Origin: Liolophura sinensis
Lineage: Eukaryota > Mollusca > Polyplacophora > Chitonida > Chitonidae
Reading direction: 5' to 3'
Length of the DNA: 64,000 bases
Assembly: GCF_032854445.1 (NCBI RefSeq)
Contig: NC_088295.1
Location: forward strand, 94,793,805 to 94,857,804
The translations under genes and the position numbers were made by a program. The notes under the pieces were generated by a model that was not told where the DNA came from, did no database searches, and saw only the letters and a program-made list of their open reading frames with translations. Of this stretch, positions 35,437-47,750 are shown piece by piece; positions within the stretch are counted from its first letter, which is position 1, and each line of letters begins with the position of its first letter.

Positions 35437-37512
35437 TTATTGCATGTTATGTTCACATCTAGACACAGCGTGCCATTGATACTGTGTAGTGTGGATATTG
35501 TAAAACACATCAGAGAGGGATACTGTGTTATGTTCACATCTAGACACAGCGTGCCATTCGCACTGTGGTGTGGATCCTGCAAAACACATCAGAAAGGGAT
35601 ACTGTGTGTGATGTTCACATCTAGACACAGCGTGCCATTGATACTGTGTAGCGTGGATCCTGTAAAACACATCACAAGGGGATACTGTGTGTTATGTTCA
35701 CATCTAGCGTGCCACTGGAACTGTTTAGTGCCATGTGCACTGTTTAGTGTGGATCCTGTAAAACACATCAGAAGAGGATATTGTGTGTTATGTTCACATC
35801 TAGACACAGCGTGCCATTGATACTGTGTAATGTGGATACGGCAAAACACATCGGAAAGGGATACTGTGTGTGATGTTCACATCTAGCGTGCCACTGGAAC
35901 TGTTTAGTGTCATGGGTACTGTTTAGTGTGGATCCTGTAAAACACATCAGAGAGGGATACTGAGTTATGTTCACATCTAGACACAGCGTGCCATTCGCAC
36001 TGTGGTGTGGATCCTGCAAAACACATCAGAAGGGGATATTGTGTGTTATGTTCACATCTAGACACAGCGTGCCATTGATACTGTGTAGTGTGGATCCTGT
36101 AAAACACATCACAAGGGGATACTGTGTTATGTTCACATCTAGCGTGCCACTGGAACTGTTTAGTGCCATGCGCACTGTTTAGTGTGGATTCTGTAAAACA
36201 CATCAGAAGAGGATATTGTGTGTTATGTTCACATCTAGACACAGCGTGCCATTGATACTGTGTAGTGTGGATATTGTAAAACACATCAGAGAGGGATACT
36301 GTGTTATGTTCACATCTAGACACAGCGTGCCATTCGCACTGTGGTGTGGATCCTGCAAAACACATCAGAAGGGGATACTGTGTGTGATGTTCACATCTAG
36401 ACACAGCGTGCCATTGATACTGTGTAGCGTGGATCCTGTAAAACACATCACAAGGGGATACTGTGTGTTATGTTCACATCTAGCGTGCCACTGGAACTGT
36501 TTAGTGCCATGCGCACTGTTTAGTGTGGATCCTGTAAAACACATCAGAAGAGGATATTGTGTGTTATGTTCACATCTAGACACAGCGTGCCATTGATACT
36601 GTGTAATGTGGATACGGCAAAACACATCGGAAAGGGATACTGTGTGTGATGTTCACATCTAGCGTGCCACTGGAACTGTTTAGTGTCATGGGTACTGTTT
36701 AGTGTGGATCCTGTAAAACACATCAGAGAGGGATACTGAGTTATGTTCACATCTAGACACAGCGTGCCATTCGCACTGTGGTGTGGATCCTGCAAAACAC
36801 ATCAGAAGGGGATATTGTGTGTTATGTTCACATCTAGACACAGCGTGCCATTGATACTGTGTAGTGTGGATCCTGTAAAACACATCACAAGGGGATACTG
36901 TGTTATGTTCACATCTAGCGTGCCACTGGAAACTGTTTAGTGCCATGCGCACTGTTTAGTGTGGATTCTGTAAAACACATCAGAAGAGGATATTGTGTGT
37001 TATGTTCACATCTAGACACAGCGTGCCATTGATACTGTGTAGTGTGGATACTGCAAAACACATCAGAAAGGGATACTGTGTGTGATGTTCACATCTAGCG
37101 TGCCACTGGAACTGTTTAGTGCCATGGGCACTGTTTAGTGTGGATCCTGTAAAACACATCAGAGAGGGATACTGAGTTATGTTCACATCTAGACACAGCG
37201 TGCCATTCGCACTGTGGTGTGGATCCTGCAAAACACATCAGAAGGGGATATTGTGTGTTATGTTCACATCTAGACACAGCGTGCCATTGATCCTGTGTAG
37301 TGTGGATCCTGTAAAACACATCACAAGGGGATACTGTGTGTTATGTTCACATCTAGCGTGCCACTGGAACTGTTTAGTGCCATGCACACTGTTTAGTGTG
37401 GATCCTGTAAAATACAGCAGAAGAGGATATTGTGTGTTATGTTCACATCTAGACACAGCGTGCCATTGATACTGTATAGTGTGGATCCTGCAAAACACAT
37501 CAGAAAGGGATC
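35437..37512. repeat. About 84-bp minisatellite, about 25 units, with 776-bp higher-order repeat
   Basis: Units contain TGTTCACATCTAGACACAGC and GTGTGGATCCTGTAAAACAC. A shorter unit form lacks GACACA and reads ATCTAGCGTGCCACTGGAAC. The order of unit variants from about 35461 repeats almost exactly from about 36237 and again from about 37013, a step of 776 bp, so the array grew by copying a block of about nine units. Confidence 0.96.
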
Positions 37513-37603
37513 TTTTGTGTTACATACACATTCACACTGTATGGTAGGAAACTGTATGTAGGGATGACCATTGAGTTTAAGTCACAGAAGGACAATTGGC
37601 CGG

Positions 37604-37755
37604 ATCAACCAGTTGTTGCATTATCCCCTTAATGCTGAATGCCAAGCGACGAAGTTTCAACTCCCTCTTTTATGGTATTAGGCGTGACCCGACCCAGGAT
37701 TGATCCTGGATCTACCTCCTCAGTTCTACCCACTGAGCTATCCGGGCCGGTCCTC
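37604..37755 (-). mobile_element. Truncated tRNA-derived SINE, minus orientation
   Basis: On the minus strand it begins CCGGCCCGGATAGCTCAGTG (A box TAGCTCAGTGGG) followed by GATCCAGGATCAATCC (B-box-like), and continues alongside the SINE at 6158-6521 through AAGGGGATAATGCAACAACT. Similarity ends at about 37604, so the 3' half is missing or replaced. It lies about 90 bp from the end of the 84-bp array. Confidence 0.75.
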
Positions 37756-39750
37756 CATACCACTGGACAAGTGGAGGGAAATTCTCAGAGTAAACGTAAC
37801 AAACCCTGCTAAACACATATATCGCCAGAATTCACTGAAGTTCAACTTTTACAAACCGACACTCAAAAATGGATTTTTTTTTTACCAAATTGAGCTTAAA
37901 AAAAATAACCAACCAATTTGGAGCATGTATTGAGTCAAAAAATATTTTACAAACCAAGCTAAATTTTACGTTGTGTTGTTCCATTATCTATGCATTTTTA
38001 ATAACATCCATTTTGCTGCTTGAAATGTAGTACATGTAAATAAAAATAACAAAGCAACTTACTTTTGATTCATGCCGACATATAGCGTACAAAATAACAT
38101 TTTCATTTTAGAGGTTTGCTTCTCATCTTTATATACTGTTTATTTAATACTGCAATTTTATTTTAATTTTAATTTTAATATACTGTACTTTCCGGCTTTA
38201 TTTTCCATGATAAAATGGCATTTTGTTTAGCTTAACCTTTTCAGCTCCCTCTTTATTTTTGCCCAATTTCAGAGGCAGTTGCGTAACATTAGGCTTCCAC
38301 CAAGTGGGTTTGTTTATTTGACAGAAAAAGTAGTAAAAATGTATAAGATCTTTGCCTCATTAGATTTCTTGCTTTTTTTCTCCCTAACTAATTGAACTTC
38401 TAAATTCTGATCTGAATAGAATTTCTTACAATTTTGCTGATTCAACACATTTGTAATATTACGCCTACGTGACACAGCTAGATGTCATCACTCACACTGA
38501 CTGACCAAGTGTGCACAGTGTGGGGACAAATACAAACAGCACCACCTATGAGGTCACCTCCACATACTTAGATTAACTGTGTTTGTGTTAAATCAAGATT
38601 AACTTTAACCCTGTTTTGTTTTTCACTGAAGAAGTAGAACACTGCGTGCTAGTAGTATAATAATGGAAACCACGACATCATCTGATATATAATGACACAG
38701 CTTACTGTTAAAAGCATCAGTGACATGTAGACAGGCAGTGACTAGGCAACGGAAATTAGACAATGTACAATACTGTGAAGGCCGCTCACCTGAGAAACGA
38801 TTTTTAATTTGTTTTAGAAAAGTTAGCTCTATGAATTCAGTTTTCCCATATTTTTTCAACATTCAGTTATGGGCAACAAAATTAGTATAGTTATTTCTGT
38901 CGTTTTATGGCCTGAATATGGATTTGTAAAGTCTGGTAGCTCAAATCTACTCACATACAATCTTGTATCATGTGTCAAAAAAAGTAACACAAATACAGTA
39001 TTTTAATTTTTGCATCTTTGGGACACCTATAAGTGTAAGTTCTCAGCAAAAATGCAAATCTGTGGAAAAATCATATCATGTGAACCAGTAATCATTTGGT
39101 GATCAGATGGACTCCCTTTTTAGATTGGCAAAGTTGGGTGAAGGGCACAGACGCAATTCCAGAAAAAGAGCATTTGTTGGATGGCTGCTGGTACCCCAAC
39201 TAGCACATGGCCATGTCTGTCTGCTGCCGGCAGCAGATAACTCCTCCACTAGACAGGGAAGAATGTGGAAGATTACAGAAGCAAACAGCCCACAACTGGG
39301 TCAGCTGCAGTGATACCAGGTGCCTATTGGTTGGTTCAAACCAGCCGGGCCTCTCCTTTGACCCCAGACATATTAAATAGCTGTCTGTTACTCAGTTCTC
39401 TGCCTTTCTCCTCTCTATGGTTTTGTGAGGCTAGCCAAGCAAGACTCCACACAGCCAGTCCTCAGACAGGGCTAGCAGACACACAGGGGAGCTCCGAGAG
39501 GGGTCACTCTTAGTCACCCAGCAGACAGCCTCACAACCACAACATAACTTACTCAAATTATCCCATGTCAAACAATACAGTTTGTGTGCACTTTTAGAAA
39601 TTCAGAAGCAGGAGTGGAGGAGTTAACAGTCAGGGCCACATAACAGTATTAACAGACTGCATACTATATACAGTGAGGAGAAAGGAGGGTGTTTGAAGTC
39701 TCAGACAGGGCGAGCATGATGGCTGGGTAAAATCCGCTTGAAAGCCTGTG
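37756..39750. other. AT-rich unique sequence
   Basis: Two weak minus-strand exon readings were seen: 38702-38787 (acceptor CGTTTCTCAG, donor AACA/GTAAGC) and about 39104-39252 (very good acceptor ATTCTTCCCTGTCTAG, two open frames). Neither could be resolved to one frame, so they are not called. Confidence 0.3.
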
Positions 39751-39913
39751 TCATTTCAGCCAGACAGCTGATTTCTCCTGGCAGCCAGCCTTCTGTTCAG
39801 CAGGACTTCTTATGACAAAGCCAGGGGTGAGCTGGCAGTTGTGTTCAGCTGGAAGTCCTAACACCTTTAAACATATCAAGCATATCTGGCCATCATAAAA
39901 CTGATCCAAACCT
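39751..39913 (-). CDS. Candidate terminal exon, unknown protein
   Basis: A minus-strand acceptor (ACAAATTTTTCAG) opens 53 codons ending in TGA at 39751. The peptide contains GLDQFYDGQICLICLK and, further on, EHNCQLTPGFVIRSPAEQK, with four Cys. Entry phase 2 fits the candidate at 42909-42967. An internal AAAG/GTGTTA after CLICLK could be a donor, in which case the exon is internal and shorter. Family not recognised. Confidence 0.33.
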
Positions 39914-40925
39914 CTGAAAAATTTGTTCTGTGATGTCAGCATGAGCATAATGCACTGTAGTCGTAAATCTGATATTGTCCAAAGGCAAGACTCAAACATT
40001 AAAGTTTCACAAAAAACTGAATATACATGTACATGTATCCCATAAAGAATTTCTTCACCTCATCCCCCAAAATGGGTCATTTATTTGCTGTTTCAAACTG
40101 GCCTGTAGCAAAGGATATTTTTATAACAATTCAGTTTCAAACATGAAACTTTAACATGATATTTTAATTTTGATATAATAATTTTATTTCTTCTACAAGG
40201 AAGAATAAAATGCTGAAATGCTGCTGAAGCAGCAGGCAAGCATTAGGGATTTGGCAGCAAGTCGAGAGTGAGGCTGACATCCATGGCGTGAGTCTGTGAG
40301 CTCCAATCAGTTTGACAGAGGTACACAGACCAAGAGACTGCCAGCTCAACTGTCTCTATCTAACACAACTTAGCCCTGTCACAATCTCCACAGTTGATTT
40401 TACCCGCAAATATGGGAATGGCTTATGTTGTTCCATATAACACAGTACATACCTGGCAGCTCTAAGAAAGTTGCCGATGGGCCTACATATTTATCTACCT
40501 GTCTATGGCTGATGTGACGGCTACTTGATGGCTCAGTCAAATACACTACACACTCACAAACATAGACAACTGCTAGAAACTTTCTTAGGAAAGTCCTCTC
40601 TACATGTATATGGATATAACTGGACCTGTAAAGAGCTTATTAAGTCATACTCATTATGTAAATCAAAGGTGCTACAAAGACAAGCAAACAAGTAATTAAA
40701 ATAGATCTACTGATGACACCTAGTTAAGTGTTCAGGTAATATACATGGCAGAGCACAGGGCTACATGGCATGCTCCCTTGGCTGGGCTGGTATGAAAGCT
40801 CTCAGAAAAGCAAGTAAACAGAAGGAACTCCCTTCAGGCAGCTTCTCACATTTACCCCCTGTTATATGTTGATGTCTGGGAAAAGAAAAAAAATATAGGA
40901 CACAACTTTCCCACACTTGTCAGAA

Positions 40926-40951
40926 GGCTGGCTGGCTGGCTGGCTGGCTGG
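40926..40951. repeat. (GGCT)n microsatellite
   Basis: About six perfect GGCT units. Confidence 0.95.
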
Positions 40952-42369
40952 GTTCCCCTGAAGACTTATCCATGTTGGACGGTAGACTGGTATAGATACT
41001 ATAGTGTGGGCCCCTCAGCTCCTCTCTCTAACCCCCATCCCCCACCAGACTGAATATAGCCAACAGTACACCTGGACTCCCTTACACCAGCCCATGGTCA
41101 CACTTAACACAGCCCACATGTATCCACATTTACGTGAATATTAAGTAAGTCTAGGTTACTCATGTTGATTAGAGACCTTGTATTCCACCAATTAGTTTAA
41201 CACAATACATAAGTGGTGTAACTCTGAAATGAACCTGTCGTTTGTCAGATGTACACTCGTGTATTATATGGATTAATAAGCATACTACTGCTCCGTCTTC
41301 ACAATGACCCCTTATCGGGTTTTCTGCACAAAAAGGTAGACATAACTCATCAGTGCTTTAAATAATCACGCCTGCTTACATTTGTACCTGCAATTCAAAG
41401 AAGTTTTACAGAACACAGGATACATATATGCTAATTTCCTACAAAACTTGTTTACATACTTTGTTACACTCACAAAAACTCTGAAGAATTTATTCATACC
41501 TGCTAAGTTAACTTGAACGAAAAAAAGAAAAGAAATCAGTTAACACACAAAACAAATACTGTGATAAATTGGGAATGAGGAAAGAAGGCAGTAAAAACAG
41601 GAAAAACACACAACAGAGTTACCTTCTATCTAACAGAAATTCTATAAATATCATTCTCTGTAGACAGTGTTGAAACAAGCTTTATGCAAATGTCTAAAAA
41701 TAGTTCTGTATTATGATGAATGTTGAGCAATAGTTGTTTTTATACCTATCTAAAGTGTTTAAGTTGCCAAAGGGCAGGAGAAGTGAAATGTCTAGAGCAT
41801 GTGCCAGTCTTCTTGACAGATGAGCCACGCTCTTTTCTCCTCTACCTATCAGAAGTCACTGACTAGAATGGAGTACTTTTTTCACTTTGACTTGCCTAAA
41901 AATAAAGTTAACAGGAAGTGTAGTGGACACATCAGCCTAATGCATGTACTAACTCTCCTTTCTCTGATAAGCCTCAACAAGGCAAGGCCTCACACCTAAT
42001 AGACGCTCTTATATTATCCCCCTGACTTGGCTACATGGCAGGGATGCTGGGCTATGGTCATTGATGGGAAGGAGTCTTGGCAAGCGTAGCTGATTCTGGA
42101 CTAATTGAGTGACCACACCAATGACCCGCCTCTACTTATCTTTCCTTGGCAACTGTGTCAAAGGCGTAACAGCAATAATAGATTTATCTGCTGCAAACCT
42201 GTCTGGGTTGGAGAATATCAGTACTTGTCCCTGTCCGACTGGGCATTACAGCCCCTGGGTGGTATCCCAGTGTAGTGGGCCTAGTCACCCAGGTTGTGTG
42301 CACTGCCTGCATGTTGCTCCCCCTAGACAGCTCTCCTTATGGACTCTCCCTTGTGTCAACCTCCTGCCC

Positions 42370-42400
42370 AGACAGCCAGCCAGCCAGCCAGCCAGCCAGA
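42370..42400. repeat. (AGCC)n microsatellite
   Basis: About six perfect AGCC units, the reverse complement of the GGCT tract 1.4 kb away. Confidence 0.95.
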
Positions 42401-42908
42401 AGATGACCGACCCTGAGTGACCTCCAAACTGACCACAAGGCAGGGCTGACCAGCACTGACCAGCAAGAATAGCTGACCTGAGGGAGAGCACTACTGACAC
42501 TCAGACTGTGTCCTGACCAGGGGCTCCTCAGGGGGATGTACTTCTGCCAGATGTGAAAGCTTCTAATAACGCACACAGTTAATCAACCCTTCTCTCCAAC
42601 ACTGAATTTTCTGTCAATCTTTATCCCCTATATTACAGATGAATATTTTAAAAGAACAAAGCAAAAGACCGTACGGATATTTGTTCGATCTTTAATTTAT
42701 CAAACTAAGTACATGCACAAAACAATAAAATGCCACAAGTGTGCAAGCAAGCAAGAGAGAAAAATACAAGCTACTACAAGTATCCTGGCTTAAACGTATA
42801 ATCTTAAAATGTATCAGCAAACTATACCCATGTTACCACGATACTGTAATCTGAGTGTTGTGAGTACAGGTTAACACATCCATGCAGTAGGACCTGGGAA
42901 ACACTCAC

Positions 42909-42967
42909 CTGGTGGAGGAAGCTAGCCCCTTCAGTCTGTCATCAGAATCACATTTCCACACAGGCCT
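42909..42967 (-). CDS. Candidate internal exon, unknown protein
   Basis: Minus-strand segment of 59 nt with a consensus donor (CACCAG/GTGAGT) and an AATATAG acceptor with little pyrimidine tract. The frame reads RPVWKCDSDDRLKGLASST, phase 0 in and phase 2 out. Entry phase fits the phase-0 end of 44509-44596; exit phase fits 39751-39913. An overlapping 75-codon Cys-rich ORF (42931-43158, non-ATG start) is the alternative. Confidence 0.33.
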
Positions 42968-44089
42968 CTATATTCTCTTACAGATGTATATCTAGGTTGT
43001 GGTAAAGTTCTCAAGTCCAGTCCACAATTACAGACTGGCCACTCTGTGCAGGCTGACTGGTAGAGGATACCCAGCCCTGAATCACAAACTGGCCACCCTA
43101 GACCCACTTGGCAAAGACACAGCCCCTGGGACTGCTGCTCTGATCTGCAGTAGCTCATACATGAAGCACTATGGCCCTCACCAACAATCCACAGCCTTCT
43201 TCAGAAAGAGCATACTCGGATCAGGCTAGACTTCTACTGTGGTCAAGGCAGTTCACAAAACGGCCAGTTAGCAACTGAAAACAACAGGAGTCAGCAGCCA
43301 ATGAGTGAGGGCCTATAAGCACAGTGGTCATTAGATCACCTAAATCACAGACACATCAGAATACTCACATCCTCTCATTCACCAACCCACTCCCAATGCA
43401 ACATTGTTGATAAAACCATTAAGCTTATTACATTGGTTAATATGAATGAGAAGTCTGGTATATGTGTACATTACCAATAAAATATAGTAAATAATAAGGC
43501 CAAGAGGTTACACCCATGGTCATAACTTCAAATGCAGCATAATCATTACAAGTTTACAAAGTTTGTATTTACAGCTTCAGTCAATAGTACTTATATGAAC
43601 ATGAAACAGTGCATTTACAATCACAAAAAACTTTGGAATTTTGCAGAGTAAAACTTTTATGGAGATTACCTCTGTTCATCACATATACATTGCCTCCATC
43701 ATTCACCAGTCTGTCTACTGGACAACCTACAACCCATACAGCAAGGAATTAGGACTACAACAATTCTACTCTAGCAATAAACTTCCAGGAGACAACTCTA
43801 TTCTACATAGAAAATTTCAATTCAGTTCTCATTCTCTCCCTTCTGCCACCTCAAAACAGGTAACAGCAGCCTTAAAATGATACTGAGAATACTGGAAAAT
43901 GGAGCAATCTAGCAAGTCTTTACATTAGCAGTGTATGGTTAAATGTATATATGAGTCTAGCTTTTACACAGAATTGATACATGTATTTCTAAAAATTAAC
44001 TGGATTTATTATTTCTCACACTACAATTGTTAAAAACAAATACATACCAAAACATTTTTTATTGCTGACGGAAGTGAAATTTAATAGTC
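42968..44089. other. Unique sequence with an open plus-strand segment
   Basis: A plus-strand segment 43647-43859 is open for 71 codons between TTTTGCAG and AAACAG/GTAACA. The composition is not clearly protein-like and the strand is opposite to the surrounding candidates, so it is only noted here. Confidence 0.3.
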
Positions 44090-44357
44090 CATGTGTGCAC
44101 AGGTGTCCTACACATACATACCTGGACAACACAGGTGTCCTTGACTACACGTACATACCTGGACAACACAGGTGTCCTTCACTACACATATATACCTGGA
44201 CAACACGGGTGTCCTTCCCTACAGGTACATACATGGACAACACAGGTGTCCTTCACTACACGTACATACCTGGACAACACGGGTGTCCTTCCCTACAGGT
44301 ACATACCTGGACAACACGGGTGTCCTTCCCTACAGGTACATACCTGGACAACAACTA
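44090..44357. repeat. 37-bp minisatellite, 7 copies
   Basis: Tandem unit of 37 bp with GTACATACCTGGACAACACG and GGTGTCCTTCCCTACA. The GGACA...GGTGTCC part is a short imperfect inverted repeat. Confidence 0.95.
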
Positions 44358-44508
44358 TCATCATGGACTAAAGTTGGCACATATCACTGTCTCTTCTCAT
44401 TGACAGATCTTCTGGGAGATATGATGAAAACTCTGTAAAAGGAAAATCTGGTATCAGAGCTACAAGTTCTGTCCACCAGGCTAGAGAATCTTGGTTAAAC
44501 GTACTTAC

Positions 44509-44596
44509 ACAGAAAAGGGACAGAAGTGTACCGATAAAGACTTGATGGTAAAGCTTGTTTAGATACAGCCAAAGTGGAGCTGGTGCTGACAATATG
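44509..44596 (-). CDS. Candidate internal exon, pairs with 44780-44910
   Basis: An 88-nt minus-strand segment with acceptor GATGATTTGTCCAG and consensus donor CTGT/GTAAGT. Its single first base completes the split codon left by 44780-44910 to give AGC (Ser), after which the frame reads ILSAPAPLWLYLNKLYHQV and then FIGTLLSLFC, and ends in phase 0. The peptide is hydrophobic. The intron between the two would be 183 nt. Phase agreement plus good splice sites make this pair one of the better-supported gene fragments in the window. Function unknown. Confidence 0.45.
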
Positions 44597-44779
44597 CTGG
44601 ACAAATCATCTGATTCTAACCAGACACACTAAACAAAAAACACACTGTTATTACCCTACAATAGAATAGGAAGAGAAAACTGCTATATGTATGTACAATG
44701 CTGGGATGGTTTTAAGTAGGGCACCATGTGATAGGCTACTAATGAGTAGTCATAAAGCAGAGCTAAGCTGTTGTATCAC

Positions 44780-44910
44780 CTCAGGGAGTTGAGCGCATGC
44801 TGCACTATCACAAGATGAATAATCCCAGTGGAGATGACCCGACTGCCAACCACTTCCATTTCACCTTCAATAGGCAGTCTGTATAATCCGTCCTGTCGCA
44901 AGCCTCCAGC
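44780..44910 (-). CDS. Candidate internal exon, best single coding signal
   Basis: A 131-nt minus-strand segment after a good acceptor (TTTCATTTCTCTGTGATAG). The frame is phase 0 in and phase 2 out at CTGAG/GTGATA; unspliced it would stop at once (TGA at 44776-44778). The peptide includes GLRQDGLYRLPIEGEMEVVG followed by SRVISTGIIHLVIVQHA, a regular strand-like pattern. It contains more CpG than its flanks. I cannot name the family. A superficial likeness of GLYRLP to RhoGAP motifs is not supported by the rest. Confidence 0.48.
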
Positions 44911-47700
44911 CTATCACAGAGAAATGAAATATAAGCTATAAGAGGGTCCAGTTATCAGACAGATATAACATATTACCTTGACTGGCGACTATAAGAGAAA
45001 GCTTGTGGCAAAGGATAAAGCTGCAGACTAATTGAATTTGGGATTTTATACTAGCTATATGACAAGCTGATGGCAGTGGCCAGCTGCTGCATCAAGCCAG
45101 TCAAATGTCTTAGGGCCAGAGCTGATTAACTAATTAGCCTTCTTACATTCACATCATGCAATTGACATCACTGAGCAAGAGTAATTTCAATGTTAATTCA
45201 ACACAAACAGATTCTTAAACTATAGTTTTCATTATCTCTAGGTCGGATGTGGCTTTAAGTTGGGAGGTTTGTACAGGCAAAGGGCAGTAGTTTAGTGCTG
45301 CCACGCTAATCATCTTTACCTACACAGCTGACTTTGGCTGCATTAGTGAAAAGTTCACAAGTTATTAAATAAATAAATAAGCATAATTTTCACCACAGTT
45401 TTGCACATTCAGATAATATTTTAAATCAATGACAGACTTGAAATGTCCTTTGAAGCCTACAATATTGTTTATTAGCACATATTTTACTCTGGTGATGATA
45501 AACAAGGGTTAAGTTTGCCTCTCTCAATAAAAATGCTCAAATGTTAACCATAGGTTTTAAAAGCCTGGCTTAATCAGTGGGAAGCCCATGTGCCAGCCTA
45601 TCCTCAGAAAATTTATAACATAGGAATGAGAGCGCAAGCTTTATTTATCAGAGTGGGGTCTTCCACCATTCCCAAGGATATAAAGTCTATGACCAGACAT
45701 GACCAGACCATTATTTGTAAATATTACTAAAAAGTTGTCTGTTGATGTGTAAACTAAAATAGAATAAAATCTACAATCACGTATGTAATCGAGCCACTTA
45801 ATATACATGTATAAGCCAGACACAACAGAACACTAGTACAGACTAGACTGGTTATTGTTCCATGTGGTCAAGTCCAGCTAGGCACTGTAATCAGAGATTG
45901 ATATTAACATTAGACACACATCTACTGATTTCCCCAGTTGGACCATCACAGCTGTGTACTTAATAACCTCTGACACCTTCCACATCCATGAGAGGTGAAT
46001 AATGAGCATCTATTCTCTCTGCTCTTCATGCATACATGTATTTATACACGTACCATGCCAGCCGTTCCACTGTTCTACACTACAGTGCCAATGAATAACA
46101 CTGTGTGTTCTAAAAGTGAACACTATCCAGAAATCTTGAAAGGCCACAATTACTATTTTATTCACTTTCTAGATAGTAATAAAGTTACTGGAGTCATTAA
46201 TAGCATAGGAGGACAGGGTAATTATATGGCTTGTGTTAGAAGGTACTAATGGTGAAACAGACTGGTTAGCATGACTAACACTGCAGGCAGGCTCTGTCCA
46301 CTTGACAGTGACCTGTAGGGCCACTTCTCACTGGATTACCTCTTGCTGGATGTGCTAAAGCAGAAAGTTATTAAGCTACCCCTCCCCTGAGCACTGAACT
46401 ATTCTGCTTTGTAATTAAGCCTAGACTGACTACATGAATGCAAGGTTAGGATCCCTGGTCTACAGCCCTGGCCCAGGGGACTGGCCGGAGCTGTGTAGAC
46501 TGGGTTGTCCACTTAAACAGGTGTTTTTTAATTCTCTCCTCCTCCCCTCCACAAGCCCTTCCTGACCCTGAATACAGTCATCTACCCCTTTCCTCAACCT
46601 GACAGCCTGGCCAAGATAGCTGAACCAAAGAACACCACAATTAATGGGCTGTAAAGCTCTTTCACCACTGGACATAAATCAAACTGCCCAATTTTATCCA
46701 TGGTTAGCTTTGACAAATTGCTTCAATAAACTACAGCTCTTTTATGTCAAGGATAACAATTAACACCTCCAATAAACGAATTACATGTGTTAATGGTATG
46801 TCCCCTGAAGCAAGTGACAGACTACAGCCCGGAGATTTTAGATTACTTGAATTGGCCACAAGAAGTCCTGGACTGATTAAAGCTTTTCTATTTTGTACAA
46901 AACACAGACATACTTCACCTCAAGTATGCTGCATTTTGTACAAAGATATAAAACTGGTTTTGATCAGCAGCTTTGAACTCTCCTCTCCACACTACACAGC
47001 CATTAACCATTCCTACCTTAACAACAGTATCCATAAATGTACATCCATTTTCTTCAGATCAGTAATAGCCCTGACTGCCTCTAATTATTGTCACTCAGGT
47101 AATTTAATTTAAACTGTGTTGACTTTGATGGAAGTGACACAGAAAACAAAAGCTAAAATACTTTATTTTGTTTCTTCTCAACACAAAATTTACATATAAA
47201 TGAATGTAACATCACCCTGCAGCTGGCCTGATCTCCACCCTTCATCACTTGAATAACCTTACCATTTGCATATGAATACTTAACTATTTCTTATTTAACA
47301 AAATAAAATTCATGTTCGTTTCATGTTCGATTCAAATTCATTACTTTTCCATCAAATAATCCATATTTCCTACTGATGTCAATCTAAATCTTAGACACCT
47401 TTTCAACTTTTAATGTGATTTGACCTGCTTGATCAGCCAAGTCGAGAATCACGGATGATGTAGGGGCAAAAATTTTTATTTGGCGAATTTATGTTAAATA
47501 CCTGGTAAGTCAAAGGCCACTAAAAATCATACAAATTAAACAAATCAAATTTTATTTTGAATTTTTATTATTAGTTTTTTTCATCAAACATTTATATAAA
47601 AGTGACCAGGGTGTAATAGTTAACATATACATGCAATCTTGCTTAGGAAATAAGAAACACAATGTTCCAATTTTACACATTTAGAAAGCTTAAGACTTAC
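44911..47700. other. Unique sequence, possible microexons
   Basis: Two very short minus-strand candidates, 12 nt near 44982-44993 (CTTTCTCTTATAG acceptor, GTAATA donor) and 15 nt near 46340-46354 (TTTCTGCTTTAG acceptor, GTAATC donor), are multiples of 3 but could be chance. A 122-codon plus-strand ATG ORF at 46744-47112 has no recognisable features. Confidence 0.3.
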
Positions 47701-47750
47701 CTAATTGTATCATACAAATTTCTGGGACCTTCAGGACATCCATAATGGTC
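47701..47750 (-). CDS. Candidate 50-nt internal exon
   Basis: The splice signals are the best in the window: branch-like GTTAAC, acceptor TTTTTCTACTTTCAG, and donor AATTAG/GTAAGT on the minus strand. Two frames are open: one reads DHYGCPEGPRNLYDTI (phase 0 in, 2 out), the other TIMDVLKVPEICMIQL (phase 2 in, 1 out). I cannot choose between them. It could follow a first exon near 48.2 kb, where a 5' ORF with a CTG/GTGACA donor would supply phase 0. Confidence 0.42.

Larger units (their letters stand above)
39914..42908. other. Unique sequence with two complementary tetranucleotide microsatellites
   Basis: GGCT repeats at 40926-40951 and AGCC repeats (the reverse complement) at 42370-42400. A 100-codon plus-strand ORF (ATG at 42121) has no splice or domain support. 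Otherwise nothing recognised. Confidence 0.4.

Noticed and set aside
38702-38787. Minus-strand exon between CGTTTCTCAG and a GTAAGC donor
   Set aside because: The same CAG also fits as a donor (CTCAG/GTGAGC) for a different segment. No phase-compatible neighbour was found.
39104-39252. Minus-strand exon after a very good acceptor
   Set aside because: Two minus frames and one plus frame are all open and no donor stands out, so I could not assign a frame.
43647-43859. 71-codon plus-strand segment between splice-like sites
   Set aside because: The composition is not convincingly protein-like and it lies opposite the surrounding candidates. Kept only as a note.
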